The position numbers and the translations under genes were made by a program. Of a DNA stretch of 64,000 bases, positions 52,941 to 60,908 are shown in pieces (within the stretch, counting starts at the first letter, position 1; every line of letters starts with the position of its first letter). The notes beneath the pieces were generated by a model. It saw only the letters and a program-made list of their open reading frames with translations. It ran no database searches and had not been told where the DNA came from. Source of the DNA: Occultella gossypii (lineage in GTDB: Bacteria; Actinomycetota; Actinomycetes; Actinomycetales; Beutenbergiaceae); assembly GCF_019947135.1 (NCBI RefSeq), contig NZ_JAGSHT010000002.1, positions 372,001-436,000 on the forward strand, given 5' to 3'.

Positions 52941-53273
52941 CTAGAACGGCATCCCGATCGAGCGCCACCTGGCCAGCGTACGCGACCGTCGCACCTGTAC
53001 GCGCGCGCGCCGCGTGGCGAGATTCTCGGCGCGGCGTGACCGCCAGGTCTCTCGCTGGTCCTCGGTCGCGACCAGATCCGGCCGGAACGTGCGCGCCTGG
53101 CCTGCGGCGGCCTCGAGTTCGGCGATCTTCGCGGAGAGCTCTCCGAGCACCTGGGACGTCGCTCCCGCCTGCGCCATCAGTGCCTTCGCCGACCGCCACA
53201 GGCGTCGGCCGAGCAGGAAGGCACCCACGAGGGTGGCGAGGACGAGGACCGTCCAGACGCTGAACCAGAGCAC
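52941..53273 (-). CDS. Small membrane-anchored coiled-coil protein
   Basis: 110 residues from GTG 53273. One N-terminal membrane helix (LWFSVWTVLVLATLVGAFLLGRRLW), then a predicted helical segment (ATSQVLGELSAKIAELEAAAGQA) and a very basic tail (RRSRTLARWRSIGMPF). No known family. It sits between tatA and pafC on the same strand, 10 bp after the pafC stop, and is probably co-transcribed. Likely a cytoplasmic-facing anchor or scaffold, by inference only. Confidence 0.7.
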   Translation of the reverse strand: MLWFSVWTVLVLATLVGAFLLGRRLWRSAKALMAQAGATSQVLGELSAKIAELEAAAGQARTFRPDLVATEDQRETWRSRRAENLATRRARVQVRRSRTLARWRSIGMPF

Positions 53274-53283
53274 GGGCGCCAGC

Positions 53284-54270
53284 CTACTGGGTGCCGTTGC
53301 CGGTGCCGTCGAGCGCTGCGTAGGCGTCCAGCGCCGCCTTGGCCCGCTCGGCGATCGAGGAGGCCACCTCGGGCGGGTGCACGGCCCGCACGTCGCCGCC
53401 GAGGCCGAGCACAAGATTGTGCAGCCAGGCCAGGTTCACCACGTCGAGCTCGACGGCGAACCAGCCCTCCTCGAGGTCCGTGACGGCGGCGCCGGGGTAC
53501 TTCTCGGCGACCCAGCGGGCCCGGGAGGCCAGTTCGAGGCGCACGTGCCACTGCGCGGTCGTGAGCTCGGGGTCGGTGCGCTCGCTCAGGGCCACGTCGG
53601 GGTGCGCCGGTGCGTCGGAGTCCAGCACGGTCACCTCGAGCATCCGGTCGAGCCGGAACTGCCGGACGCCATCGGCCCGGTGGCACCAGGCGTAGAGGAA
53701 CCAGCGCTCGGCGTCGGTGAGCAGCTGCAGCGGGTCCACGACGCGTTCGCTGACCACATCGGAGCCGGACACGTAGCGCAGCCGCACCTGCTTGCCGTCG
53801 GCGAGTGCCGAGCGCAGCGCGGTGAGCCGCTCCCCGACGTCCTCGGCACCGACGTACACGTCGACGGCGTCGGCGGCGCCCGCCGCCTCCCCCGCTGCGG
53901 CCCGGAGCTTGTCGATCGTGGAGACCAGCACCGGGTCGTGCGCCAGCGCCGGCATGGCCTGCAACGAGCGCAAGGCGACCAGCAGCGCCACTGCCTCCTG
54001 CGGGCCGAGCCGCAACGGCCGGTCCATCCCTCGGGCGTCGGTGAGCGTGAGCAGGTTCTGCTCGTGATCGTCGACCGCGAAGTCGATCAGGTCGTCGGGC
54101 AGGTAGCCGGGCGTGCCGGAGACCCACAGCGTGCTGATGTCCAGTAGCACCTGCCCCTCCGTGACCCCGAAGTGCGCTGCCACGTCCGCGACCGGCACGC
54201 TCGGGTGGTTCTCGAGGTAGGTGATCAGGGCGAGCATGCGGACCAGCCGGTCCTCGGCGGTCTCGGCCAT
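53284..54270 (-). CDS. pafC: PafC, WYL-domain transcription regulator
   Basis: 328 residues. The N-terminal HTH (PVADVAAHFGVTEGQVLLDISTLWVSGTPGYLPDDLIDF) and the WYL domain (RYVSGSDVVSERVVDPLQLLTDAERWFLYAWCHRADGVRQFRLDRM) match PafC. A WCX region with EEGWFAVELDVVN ends it. PafB and PafC form a heterodimer that activates the LexA-independent DNA damage response, with single-stranded DNA sensed through WYL. Its ATG overlaps the pafB stop by one base (TGATG). Confidence 0.9.
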   Translation of the reverse strand: MAETAEDRLVRMLALITYLENHPSVPVADVAAHFGVTEGQVLLDISTLWVSGTPGYLPDDLIDFAVDDHEQNLLTLTDARGMDRPLRLGPQEAVALLVALRSLQAMPALAHDPVLVSTIDKLRAAAGEAAGAADAVDVYVGAEDVGERLTALRSALADGKQVRLRYVSGSDVVSERVVDPLQLLTDAERWFLYAWCHRADGVRQFRLDRMLEVTVLDSDAPAHPDVALSERTDPELTTAQWHVRLELASRARWVAEKYPGAAVTDLEEGWFAVELDVVNLAWLHNLVLGLGGDVRAVHPPEVASSIAERAKAALDAYAALDGTGNGTQ

Positions 54271-55274
54271 CAGGACTCCCCTCCCAGGCTCGCGGCCGGC
54301 CGCAGGCGCGCCAGCACCGCCTCCCGCAGTCGCGGGGGGTCGAGCACCAGGACCGCGTCCCCGTAGCCGACCAGCTCCTCCGCGAACAGGTCCAGGTCGC
54401 TGATGTCGACGGCGATCACGTCCCGGTCCGAGGGACGGGGCACCTGCGCCGGTGGTGACGACTGCGCCGACCCGGCCCCCGCCGTCGGGCTCTCGATCTC
54501 GACGGCGCGGGCGCGCAGCGCCGACGCACGCTCGGGACGCAGCGCCAGGGTGGCGCGGATGATCGGCGCCTCCCGGTGTGCGCTCGCCCGGTCGGGCACC
54601 TGGACGGTCCCGGGTTCGCCGATGCGGCTGACCCGCCCCACGATCCGGGACATCCGGAACTCACGCTCGGCGGCCCGGTCGACGTCATGGCCGACGAGGT
54701 ACCAACCGCGGTCCTTGGCGTACAGGCGCCAGGGCTCGACCGTGCGCTGCTTGGTCCGGCCGGTGTTCGCGGCCCGGTAGGTGAACCGGACCGTGATGCG
54801 GTCCGCGATCGCGTCCAGGAGGGCGCCGAAGTTCGCGTCGGGACCGCGCACCCGCAGCGCCAGGCCGGCGTGCAGGGCGGCGTCCTCGAGCTCGCTGACC
54901 GCCCGCACCTTCGTCAGCGCCCGGCGCGACTGTGCGGACAGGGTCGAGTCCTGCCAGACCTCGGCGGCGAGCGAGAGCGCTCCGACCTCGGCCGGCGTGA
55001 ACGCCACCGGTGGCATGTCGTAGGAATCGGTGTCGATCCGGTAGCCGATGTCGTCCTCGTGGGCGGCGTCGGTCAGGGTGACGATCGGGACGCCGAGGGT
55101 GCGCAGCGCCTCCTTGTCCCGCTCGAACATCCGGTCGAACGCCGCGTCGTTCTTGGCGTCGGCGTAGCCGTTCACGCCGCGTCGGATCTGCGACTTCGTC
55201 ATCCGGTGGGGTGTGTTGGCCAGCGCGATCACCAGATCCAGCAGCCGTTCCGCGGGTTCCACACGCTCACTCAT
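54270..55274 (-). CDS. pafB: PafB, WYL-domain transcription regulator
   Basis: 334 residues. HTH ERLLDLVIALANTPHRMTKSQIRRGVNGYADAKNDAAFDRMFERDKEALRTLGVPI at the start, WYL core RAANTGRTKQRTVEPWRLYAKDRGWYLVGHDVDRAAEREFRMSRI in the middle. The WCX segment follows near residue 285. Partner of PafC. In mycobacteria pafBC is linked to the Pup-proteasome genes; here the upstream neighbour is the divergent DUF3866 gene and no pafA, pup or dop is in the window. Confidence 0.9.
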   Translation of the reverse strand: MSERVEPAERLLDLVIALANTPHRMTKSQIRRGVNGYADAKNDAAFDRMFERDKEALRTLGVPIVTLTDAAHEDDIGYRIDTDSYDMPPVAFTPAEVGALSLAAEVWQDSTLSAQSRRALTKVRAVSELEDAALHAGLALRVRGPDANFGALLDAIADRITVRFTYRAANTGRTKQRTVEPWRLYAKDRGWYLVGHDVDRAAEREFRMSRIVGRVSRIGEPGTVQVPDRASAHREAPIIRATLALRPERASALRARAVEIESPTAGAGSAQSSPPAQVPRPSDRDVIAVDISDLDLFAEELVGYGDAVLVLDPPRLREAVLARLRPAASLGGES

Positions 55275-55305
55275 ACTGCGAGGCTAGTCGCGATAGGTTG
55301 CCGGG

Positions 55306-56421
55306 ATGATCAACTGGCGCGACGGCGTGGTGCGCTCCCTGGGCAGGAGCTGGCCCGGGTCCCTCGAACTCGAGGTCGACATCGAGGGCGGACCGAGCGG
55401 CATCCGGGCGTTGGCCTACCCGGAACTGGTCGGTTCGCCGGAGGTCGGCGACCGGGTCATCGTCACGACGTCGGCGCTCACCCGCGGCCTCGGCACGGGC
55501 GGCTACGCGCTCGTGGCGGCGCTTCCGGACCGGCTGCCCCCGGACCCGCCCGCCGGACCCGGACACATCGTCAAGGCTCGCTACACGCCGCTCCAGACGA
55601 TGGTCCTCGGGGTGGACGAACAGGAGTCCGCCCACCACGAGCTGCTGCGCGACGCCGACGACCTCGCCGGCCTGCCGGTGGTGGTCGCGGACCTGCACTC
55701 CGCACTGCCCGCCATCGTGGCCGGGGCGCGGCTCGAAGCCGCGCGGGCCGGGCTCGTGACGCCGCGGGTCGCGTACGTGATGACCGACGGCGGAGCGTTG
55801 CCGGCCTGGTTCTCCCGGACCATCGGGGCGTTGCGGGAGTCTGGCTGGGTCTCGGCGACGATCACCGTCGGGCAGTCGTTCGGCGGCGACTTCGAGGCGG
55901 TCACGGTGCACACGGGCCTGCTCGCCGCCGCCCTCGTGGTCGAGGCCGACCTGGTGGTCGTGGCGCAGGGCCCGGGGAACCTCGGAACCGGCACGAGATG
56001 GGGTTTCTCCGGCGTGAGCGCCGGTGAGGCGGTCAATGCCACCGCCGTGCTGGGCGGCCGGCCGGTCGCATCCCTGCGCGTCTCCGGCTCTGACGCTCGG
56101 GAGCGGCACCTGGGCATCTCGCACCACAGCCTGACCGCGTACGGGCGGGTCGCCCTCGCTCCCGCGGACGTCGCGGTGCCGGTGTTCGACGGCGATCTGG
56201 CGCCGTTGGGTGCGCGCGTCGACGAACAGGCCGCGCTGCTCGAGACGGCCCCGGCCGGTCACCGGCTGGTGCGGATCGGCACCGAGGGTCTGTTGCCCGC
56301 GCTCGCGGCCACGCCGGTGCGGCTGTCCACGATGGGCCGAGGGCTCGAGGAGGACCCTGCGTCGTTCCTCGCGGCGGGCGCCGCGGGGGTGCACGCATTG
56401 CGGATGGCAGCCGGGAGCTGA
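55306..56421 (+). CDS. DUF3866 family protein
   Basis: 371 residues. The pattern MINWRDGVVRSLG, HIVKARYTPLQTMVLGVDEQESAHHELL, VAYVMTDGGALPAWFSRTIGALRESGW, TVGQSFGGDFEAVTVHTGL and VVVAQGPGNLGTGTRWGFSGVSAGEAVNA is DUF3866. Function unknown; the GPGNLGTGT loop suggests a nucleotide or phosphate-binding protein, but this is unproven. It is divergent from pafB by 31 bp, a conserved actinobacterial setting as I recall. Confidence 0.88.
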   Translation: MINWRDGVVRSLGRSWPGSLELEVDIEGGPSGIRALAYPELVGSPEVGDRVIVTTSALTRGLGTGGYALVAALPDRLPPDPPAGPGHIVKARYTPLQTMVLGVDEQESAHHELLRDADDLAGLPVVVADLHSALPAIVAGARLEAARAGLVTPRVAYVMTDGGALPAWFSRTIGALRESGWVSATITVGQSFGGDFEAVTVHTGLLAAALVVEADLVVVAQGPGNLGTGTRWGFSGVSAGEAVNATAVLGGRPVASLRVSGSDARERHLGISHHSLTAYGRVALAPADVAVPVFDGDLAPLGARVDEQAALLETAPAGHRLVRIGTEGLLPALAATPVRLSTMGRGLEEDPASFLAAGAAGVHALRMAAGS

Positions 56422-56476
56422 CGCTCGCACCCTGCGCCCGGAAGGTCGCGGGCCCCGGATCGTCGGACTCGGTCGA

Positions 56477-56923
56477 TCAGGGCGCGCCGCCGCCCTCGTG
56501 GGCAGCGACCAGGCTCGCCAGCCGGCTCGCCGAGGCCCGGCCCCGCTCGCCGTCGACCCGTTGGATCGCCATGACCGCCAGCGTACGTCCGTCGGCGAGG
56601 TCGAGCTGGACCCAGTCGCGCTCGCCGAACCGGACCGAGACGATCTCCGCCCACTCCAGGCGATGGGTCAGGATGACGTTGCGGACGGTGAGCCCGTCGG
56701 CGTCGGGCACGGCCCTGACGCCGGCCTGTCGGGCGAGGAAGGCACAGACGAGCCCGACGATCACGGCGGCGGCGATCTGGTCCGGCACGCGGGGCTCGTC
56801 CAACCGGTTCAGGACCACCACGAACACGACCAGGCCGGCGACCAACCAGACCACGATCACCAGGCACGCGATCCGGGTCGCCCGCGGGCGGAATGGTGCG
56901 TAGGGATCGGGGTCGGTGGCCAT
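56477..56923 (-). CDS. PH-domain membrane protein
   Basis: 148 residues from the ATG at 56923. Two membrane helices (ACLVIVVWLVAGLVVFVVVL and QIAAAVIVGLVCAFLARQA) are followed by a bacterial PH-like domain (LTVRNVILTHRLEWAEIVSVRFGERDWVQLDLADGRTLAVMAIQRVDGERG). Such proteins sit beside hisG or riboflavin genes in several actinobacteria. Last gene of the ribX-ribY-hisE-hisG run, 11 bp after hisG. Confidence 0.82.
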   Translation of the reverse strand: MATDPDPYAPFRPRATRIACLVIVVWLVAGLVVFVVVLNRLDEPRVPDQIAAAVIVGLVCAFLARQAGVRAVPDADGLTVRNVILTHRLEWAEIVSVRFGERDWVQLDLADGRTLAVMAIQRVDGERGRASASRLASLVAAHEGGGAP

Positions 56924-56934
56924 GTCGCGGAGCC

Positions 56935-57780
56935 CTACAGGCGACTCGCGGTGATGGCGGTGACGATGATGGCGCGCGCGCCGACGTCGTACAGCTCGTC
57001 CATCACGGCATTCGTCCGCTCGCGCGGGACCATCGCGCGTACCGCCGCCCACCCGGTGCGATGCAACGGCGAAACCGTCGGGGACTCGAGGCCGGGTGTG
57101 ATGGACACGGCCGCGTCCACCTTCTCGACCGGGCAGTCGTAGTCCATGAGGACGTACTGGCGCGCCACCAGCACACCGTGCAGGCGCCGGTCGAGCACCG
57201 TCAGGCCCGGCTTCGGATCCGCGTTCGGGCGGATCAGGACCGCCTCGGACTGCAGGATCGGGTCGCCGAAGACCTGCAGGCCGGCGGCTCGGAGGGTGCT
57301 GCCGGTCTCCACGACGTCGGCGACCAGGTCGGCGACGCCGAGCTGGACGGTGGACTCGATGGCACCGTCGAGGCGGACCACGTCGGCGGTGATGCCCCGG
57401 TCGGTCAGGTAGTTGCGTACCAGCACCTCGTAGGAGGTGGCCACGCGCTTGCCCTCGATGTCCTCGAGGCGGCTCACGCTGCCCTCCGGCCCGGCGAACC
57501 GGAACGTCGACCCGGCGAAGCCGAGCGCCCGATGTTCCAGGGCGTCGACGCCGGAGTCCAGGAGCAGGTCCCGGCCGGTGATCCCGGCGTCGACCACGCC
57601 GGCGCCCACGTACACGGCGATGTCCCGGGGACGCAGGAAGAAGAACTCCACGTCGTTCTCCGGGTCCGGCAGGACCAGTTCGCGTCCACCGTCGCGGCGC
57701 TGGCGGTAGCCCGCCTCGCGGAGCATGTGGGTGGCGGGCTCGGAGAGGGAGCCCTTGTTCGGCACGGCGATTCGCAACAC
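56935..57780 (-). CDS. hisG: ATP phosphoribosyltransferase HisG (long form)
   Basis: 281 residues from GTG 57780 ([16 protein letters not shown]). Phosphoribosyl-ATP formation, first committed step of histidine synthesis. Catalytic-domain motifs: [45 protein letters not shown], and the PRPP loop [31 protein letters not shown]. The C-terminal regulatory domain ([23 protein letters not shown]) marks the histidine-inhibited long form. hisE lies 79 bp upstream. Confidence 0.96.
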   Translation of the reverse strand: MLRIAVPNKGSLSEPATHMLREAGYRQRRDGGRELVLPDPENDVEFFFLRPRDIAVYVGAGVVDAGITGRDLLLDSGVDALEHRALGFAGSTFRFAGPEGSVSRLEDIEGKRVATSYEVLVRNYLTDRGITADVVRLDGAIESTVQLGVADLVADVVETGSTLRAAGLQVFGDPILQSEAVLIRPNADPKPGLTVLDRRLHGVLVARQYVLMDYDCPVEKVDAAVSITPGLESPTVSPLHRTGWAAVRAMVPRERTNAVMDELYDVGARAIIVTAITASRL

Positions 57781-57859
57781 GTCGTCAACCTTGTTGGTTC
57801 GTGCCCCGGGGGCCGGGGCGGAGTTTCGGTGGCTAGCTGGTGGGGTGCCCTGCTTCCGC

Positions 57860-58123
57860 TCAGAGGTAGCGGTACACGTCCTGTGGGGTGAGGCCCTTCG
57901 CGACCATGAGCACCTGCAGGTGGTAGATGAGCTGGGAGATCTCCTCGGCGGTCTCGGCGTCGGTCTGGTACTCCGCGGCCATCCACACCTCGGCGGCCTC
58001 CTCGACGATCTTCTTGCCGATGGCATGTACGCCGGCGTCCAGCTGCGCCACCGTGCCGGAGCCCTCGGGTCGGCTGATGGACTTCTCCCGCAGTTCGGCG
58101 TACAGGTCGTCGAAGGTCTTCAC
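57860..58123 (-). CDS. hisE: Phosphoribosyl-ATP pyrophosphatase HisE
   Basis: 87 residues from GTG 58123 ([15 protein letters not shown]), the usual start; a GTG seven codons earlier would overlap ribY. MazG-like fold: [31 protein letters not shown] and [22 protein letters not shown], with metal-binding EEAAE and EEIS-x-LIYH. Hydrolyses PR-ATP to PR-AMP. It starts 10 bp after the ribY stop, so it may be co-transcribed with the transporter genes. Confidence 0.95.
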   Translation of the reverse strand: MKTFDDLYAELREKSISRPEGSGTVAQLDAGVHAIGKKIVEEAAEVWMAAEYQTDAETAEEISQLIYHLQVLMVAKGLTPQDVYRYL

Positions 58124-58133
58124 GGCCCCGAGC

Positions 58134-59156
58134 CTACTCGGCACCGATCAGGTCGTTGGTGTACGCCTCCGATGCTGAGACGGGCGCGGTGATGAGCGCG
58201 GTCTGGGTCATGAACTCCACCATCTGCTCCCAGGTCGCGTCGTCCTGGGTCCCCCACGGGCCCTCGAGATCGCCGTAGAGCGGGATGGTCTCCTCGGCGG
58301 TGGCCAGGGTGATGGCCTCCTGCTCGGCGGTCATGGTGCCCGGCACCTCTTCGGCAGCGGCGTCGGCCGCGACCTGCGGGTCCGCGGCGATGTCCGCGAC
58401 GGCACGCCCGACGGCGGTGATCACCGCAGCGAGTGCGTCGGGTTCGGCGGCGAGCACGTCGTCCGTGGTGCCCAGGCCGATGCCGACGAGCGGGATGTCG
58501 GTCCCGATCGGGACACCGCGGACGGCCAGGCCGGTGGCCCGGAACTGCGGGATGTCATTGTTGGCGTAGCCCATGACGGCGTCGACGTGCCCCTCGGCCA
58601 GGGCGCTCTGCTGGGTGAAGCCGACGTGTTCGATGGTGACGTCATCGGTGGTCAGGCCGGCGGCGTCGAGCATGGCGAGCAGGCCGAAGTAGGTCTCGCC
58701 GAAGGGGCCCGGGACGCCGATGCTGTGCCCGGCGAGATCGGCCGCGGAGACGATCTCGGAGTCCTCGGGGACGATGAGCGTGACCGGGTAGGTCTGGTAG
58801 AGGGTCGCGATGCTGACCACCGGGGTCCCCTGTGAGCGGGCCTGCAGCATCTCGTCGCCCCCGGCGACGACGACGTCCTCGGTGCCACCGGCCAGCGCAC
58901 CGAACAGGTCCTCGGACTCGCCGTGATGGCGCAGCGTCACGTCGACCCCGGCGTCTTCGAAGTAGCCCTGCTGCGCGGCGACATAGAACGGCGCGAACTG
59001 GACGTTCGGAACGTACGTCAGGCCGATGGTGAGCTCGGGCAGGTCGGTAGCCCCGCCGTCGGGCTCCTCGGCGCCGCAGGCAGCGAGGCCGAGGGTGAGG
59101 GCCGCGGCGCCGGTGAGTGCCGCGAGGATGCGGACGGGGTGCTCGGTCAGAGCCAT
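58134..59156 (-). CDS. ribY: NMT1/THI5-type substrate-binding lipoprotein, likely RibY
   Basis: 340 residues. Lipoprotein signal with lipobox LAAC (Cys27). The mature domain has [63 protein letters not shown] and [13 protein letters not shown], the NMT1/THI5 fold of ThiY-like binders. Under an FMN riboswitch with a permease partner it is best explained as the riboflavin-binding RibY of the RibXY system; thiamin precursor uptake is the alternative by fold but not by regulation. It overlaps ribX by 10 bp. Confidence 0.85.
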   Translation of the reverse strand: MALTEHPVRILAALTGAAALTLGLAACGAEEPDGGATDLPELTIGLTYVPNVQFAPFYVAAQQGYFEDAGVDVTLRHHGESEDLFGALAGGTEDVVVAGGDEMLQARSQGTPVVSIATLYQTYPVTLIVPEDSEIVSAADLAGHSIGVPGPFGETYFGLLAMLDAAGLTTDDVTIEHVGFTQQSALAEGHVDAVMGYANNDIPQFRATGLAVRGVPIGTDIPLVGIGLGTTDDVLAAEPDALAAVITAVGRAVADIAADPQVAADAAAEEVPGTMTAEQEAITLATAEETIPLYGDLEGPWGTQDDATWEQMVEFMTQTALITAPVSASEAYTNDLIGAE

Positions 59157-59884
59157 TGGATGCGCCTTTCGAGTGAGCGGATGAGGTAGAAGACGCTGAT
59201 CGCGAGGGCGACGAGCGCGACGAGCACGGCGAACATGCCCTCGACGTCGGAGCGGTCCCGGTAGACGGAGAGCAACAGGCCGAGGCCTTGGCCGCCCATC
59301 ACGAACTCGCCCACCACGGCCCCGGTGACGGACAGCACGAAGCCGTTCCGGATGCCGGCGAGCAGGGCCGGCAGCGCGAGGGGGCCCTCGATGTGGACGA
59401 GCAGGCGCCAGCGTCCGGCGCCGTCGACCTTCGCGGCGCCGATCACGTCCGGGTCGAGGGTGCTCAGGCCGAGGGTGGTGTTCACGAAGATCGGGAAGAA
59501 GACCAGCAGGGCGCAGAGCAGGGCGGTGGGCAGCAGTCCGTAGCCGAACCAGACCACCAGCAGCGGGGCGAGGGCGACGGCGGGGATCGCCTGGGAGGCG
59601 GCGAGGTAGGGCCCGATCGCGGAGGCCACGAGGCGGGACCGGGCGACGAGGTAGCCGAGCGGCACGGCCACGGCGAGCCCGAGCAGGCTGCCGAGCACCG
59701 CCTCGGTGAGCGTGTGCCCGGCAAAGCCGAGCAGGCCACCCTCACGCAGTTCGAGGACGAACCGGGAGGCCACCGCGGTGGGGGTCGGGAGGACCCGGTC
59801 CGGCAGCAGCGTTGCCAAGCCCTGCCAAGCGATCAGTCCGAGCGCGCCGAATGCGACGGGTGCGACGAGATCCTCGCGGGCCAC
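59147..59884 (-). CDS. ribX: ABC-transporter permease, likely RibX
   Basis: 245 residues from GTG 59884, with AAGGAG nine bases upstream; an ATG at 59977 lies in the riboswitch. About six membrane helices, and the EAA-loop pattern TLGLSTLDPDVIGAAKVDGAGRWRLLVHIEGPLALPALLAGIRNG of nitrate/taurine/THI5-type permeases. It would move the ligand captured by RibY. No ATPase gene is beside it, so it must use one encoded elsewhere. First gene after the FMN riboswitch. Confidence 0.85.
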   Translation of the reverse strand: MAREDLVAPVAFGALGLIAWQGLATLLPDRVLPTPTAVASRFVLELREGGLLGFAGHTLTEAVLGSLLGLAVAVPLGYLVARSRLVASAIGPYLAASQAIPAVALAPLLVVWFGYGLLPTALLCALLVFFPIFVNTTLGLSTLDPDVIGAAKVDGAGRWRLLVHIEGPLALPALLAGIRNGFVLSVTGAVVGEFVMGGQGLGLLLSVYRDRSDVEGMFAVLVALVALAISVFYLIRSLERRIQWL

Positions 59885-59894
59885 CTGCCGTTCT

Positions 59895-59921
59895 CCTTCC
59901 CCAGGCGTACCCCGGGGAAGG
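59895..59921 (-). promoter_or_regulatory. Ribosome-binding-site hairpin of ribX
   Basis: CCTTCCCC and GGGGAAGG form an 8-bp perfect stem around an 11-base loop. The 3' arm is the GGGGAAGG that begins the ribX Shine-Dalgarno sequence, so pairing would block initiation. There is no U-tract, which favours translational control over termination. Confidence 0.65.
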
Positions 59922-59970
59922 ACGGCGCGCCGCGCGTCCGTCCGTCGACGCCGGGACTGACCCGACGCCG

Positions 59971-60099
59971 CGTGCATCCTCCCATCCGGACTTTAACCGT
60001 CGGTCCTGGAGTTCCACCAGGTCAACCGACCACTGACGAGCAGTGGCCGGGTCGCGGACTATCACCGCCGGCTCGGACTTTCACCGACCCCGGAGCACG
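59971..60099 (-). promoter_or_regulatory. FMN riboswitch (RFN element)
   Basis: Read on the minus strand, the conserved blocks appear in order: GGGGTCGGTGAAAGTCCG, AGCCGGCGGTGATAGTCCGCGACCC, a variable stem GGCCACTG...CAGTGGTC, GGTTGACCTGGTGGAACTCC, and AGGACCGACGGTTAAAGTCCGGATGGGAGG. The P1 stem closes with CGTGC (60095-60099) and GCACG (59971-59975). These are the hallmark six-stem FMN aptamer motifs. It should bind FMN and reduce expression of ribX-ribY. Confidence 0.95.
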
Positions 60100-60216
60100 T
60101 TCTTGCTGATCCGATTCTGACACACCCGGACAGCCCCATGCGTATGACGACGGTCACGACCGGACTGCGAGATGCCGCGGCCGTGTTCCGGGCGAGCAAT
60201 CAGGGCGGGTTCGGCG
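60100..60216 (-). promoter_or_regulatory. Gap after rpe, likely riboswitch promoter
   Basis: 117 bp between the rpe stop and the aptamer. A CAGAAT hexamer on the minus strand (60114-60119) about 20 bases before P1 could be a -10 box; no good -35 box is visible. Nothing coding. Confidence 0.35.
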
Positions 60217-60882
60217 TCAGTCCCGGTAGGCCGCCTCGGCGAGCTCGCGCAGGGCGCTGATCTCGGCGTTCGGGTCGTCGGCGGAGTAGACCGCGGAGCC
60301 CGCCACGAACATGTTCGCGCCGGCCTGCGCGGCGGTGCCGATCGTGGTCCGGGACACGCCACCGTCGACCTGCACCCAGATGTCGGCGCCGAGCGCGGTG
60401 ATGGCGTCCCGGGTGCGCCGGATCTTCGGCAGCGTGCCCTCGATGAAGGACTGACCCCCGAAACCGGGCTCCACGGTCATGACGAGCACCATGTCGAACT
60501 CGGGCAGCAGGTCCAGATAGGGCTCGATGCCGGTGCCGGGCTTCAGCGCGATCGCCGCCCGTGCCCCACGCTTGCGCAGCTCGCGCGCGAGCCGCACCGG
60601 CGCGCTCGACGCCTCGACGTGGAACGTCACCGACTTCGCACCGGCCTCTGCGAACGCGGGCGCCCACGTGTCCGGGTCCTCGATCATCAGGTGCACGTCG
60701 GCGGGCAGCTCGGTGCGGGCGAGGAGCCGCTCCACCACCGGCAGGCCGAACGTGAGGTTCGGCACGAAGTGGTTGTCCATGACGTCCAGGTGCACGAAGT
60801 CGGCGGCGGAGATCCGCCCGACCTCCCCGGCCAGGTCGGACAGGTCGGAGTTCAGCACGCTGGGAGAGATGAGGATGCCCAT
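60217..60882 (-). CDS. rpe: Ribulose-phosphate 3-epimerase
   Basis: 221 residues from ATG 60882. TIM-barrel epimerase of the pentose phosphate pathway. Key residues: [13 protein letters not shown] near the start, [16 protein letters not shown] with the metal His and catalytic Asp, [23 protein letters not shown], and [30 protein letters not shown]. Interconverts ribulose-5-phosphate and xylulose-5-phosphate. In many actinobacteria rpe is followed by riboflavin synthesis genes; here the FMN-riboswitch transporter follows. It lies 26 bp downstream of rsmB. Confidence 0.97.
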   Translation of the reverse strand: MGILISPSVLNSDLSDLAGEVGRISAADFVHLDVMDNHFVPNLTFGLPVVERLLARTELPADVHLMIEDPDTWAPAFAEAGAKSVTFHVEASSAPVRLARELRKRGARAAIALKPGTGIEPYLDLLPEFDMVLVMTVEPGFGGQSFIEGTLPKIRRTRDAITALGADIWVQVDGGVSRTTIGTAAQAGANMFVAGSAVYSADDPNAEISALRELAEAAYRD

Positions 60883-60908
60883 ACCGGCGAGCGTAGTGCC
60901 GCGGAGCG

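Noticed and set aside
59885-59977. Upstream in-frame start for ribX at 59977
   Set aside because: That ATG lies in the 3' side of the FMN riboswitch P1 stem, and the added residues are Arg-rich non-family sequence. GTG 59884 has a good ribosome-binding site.
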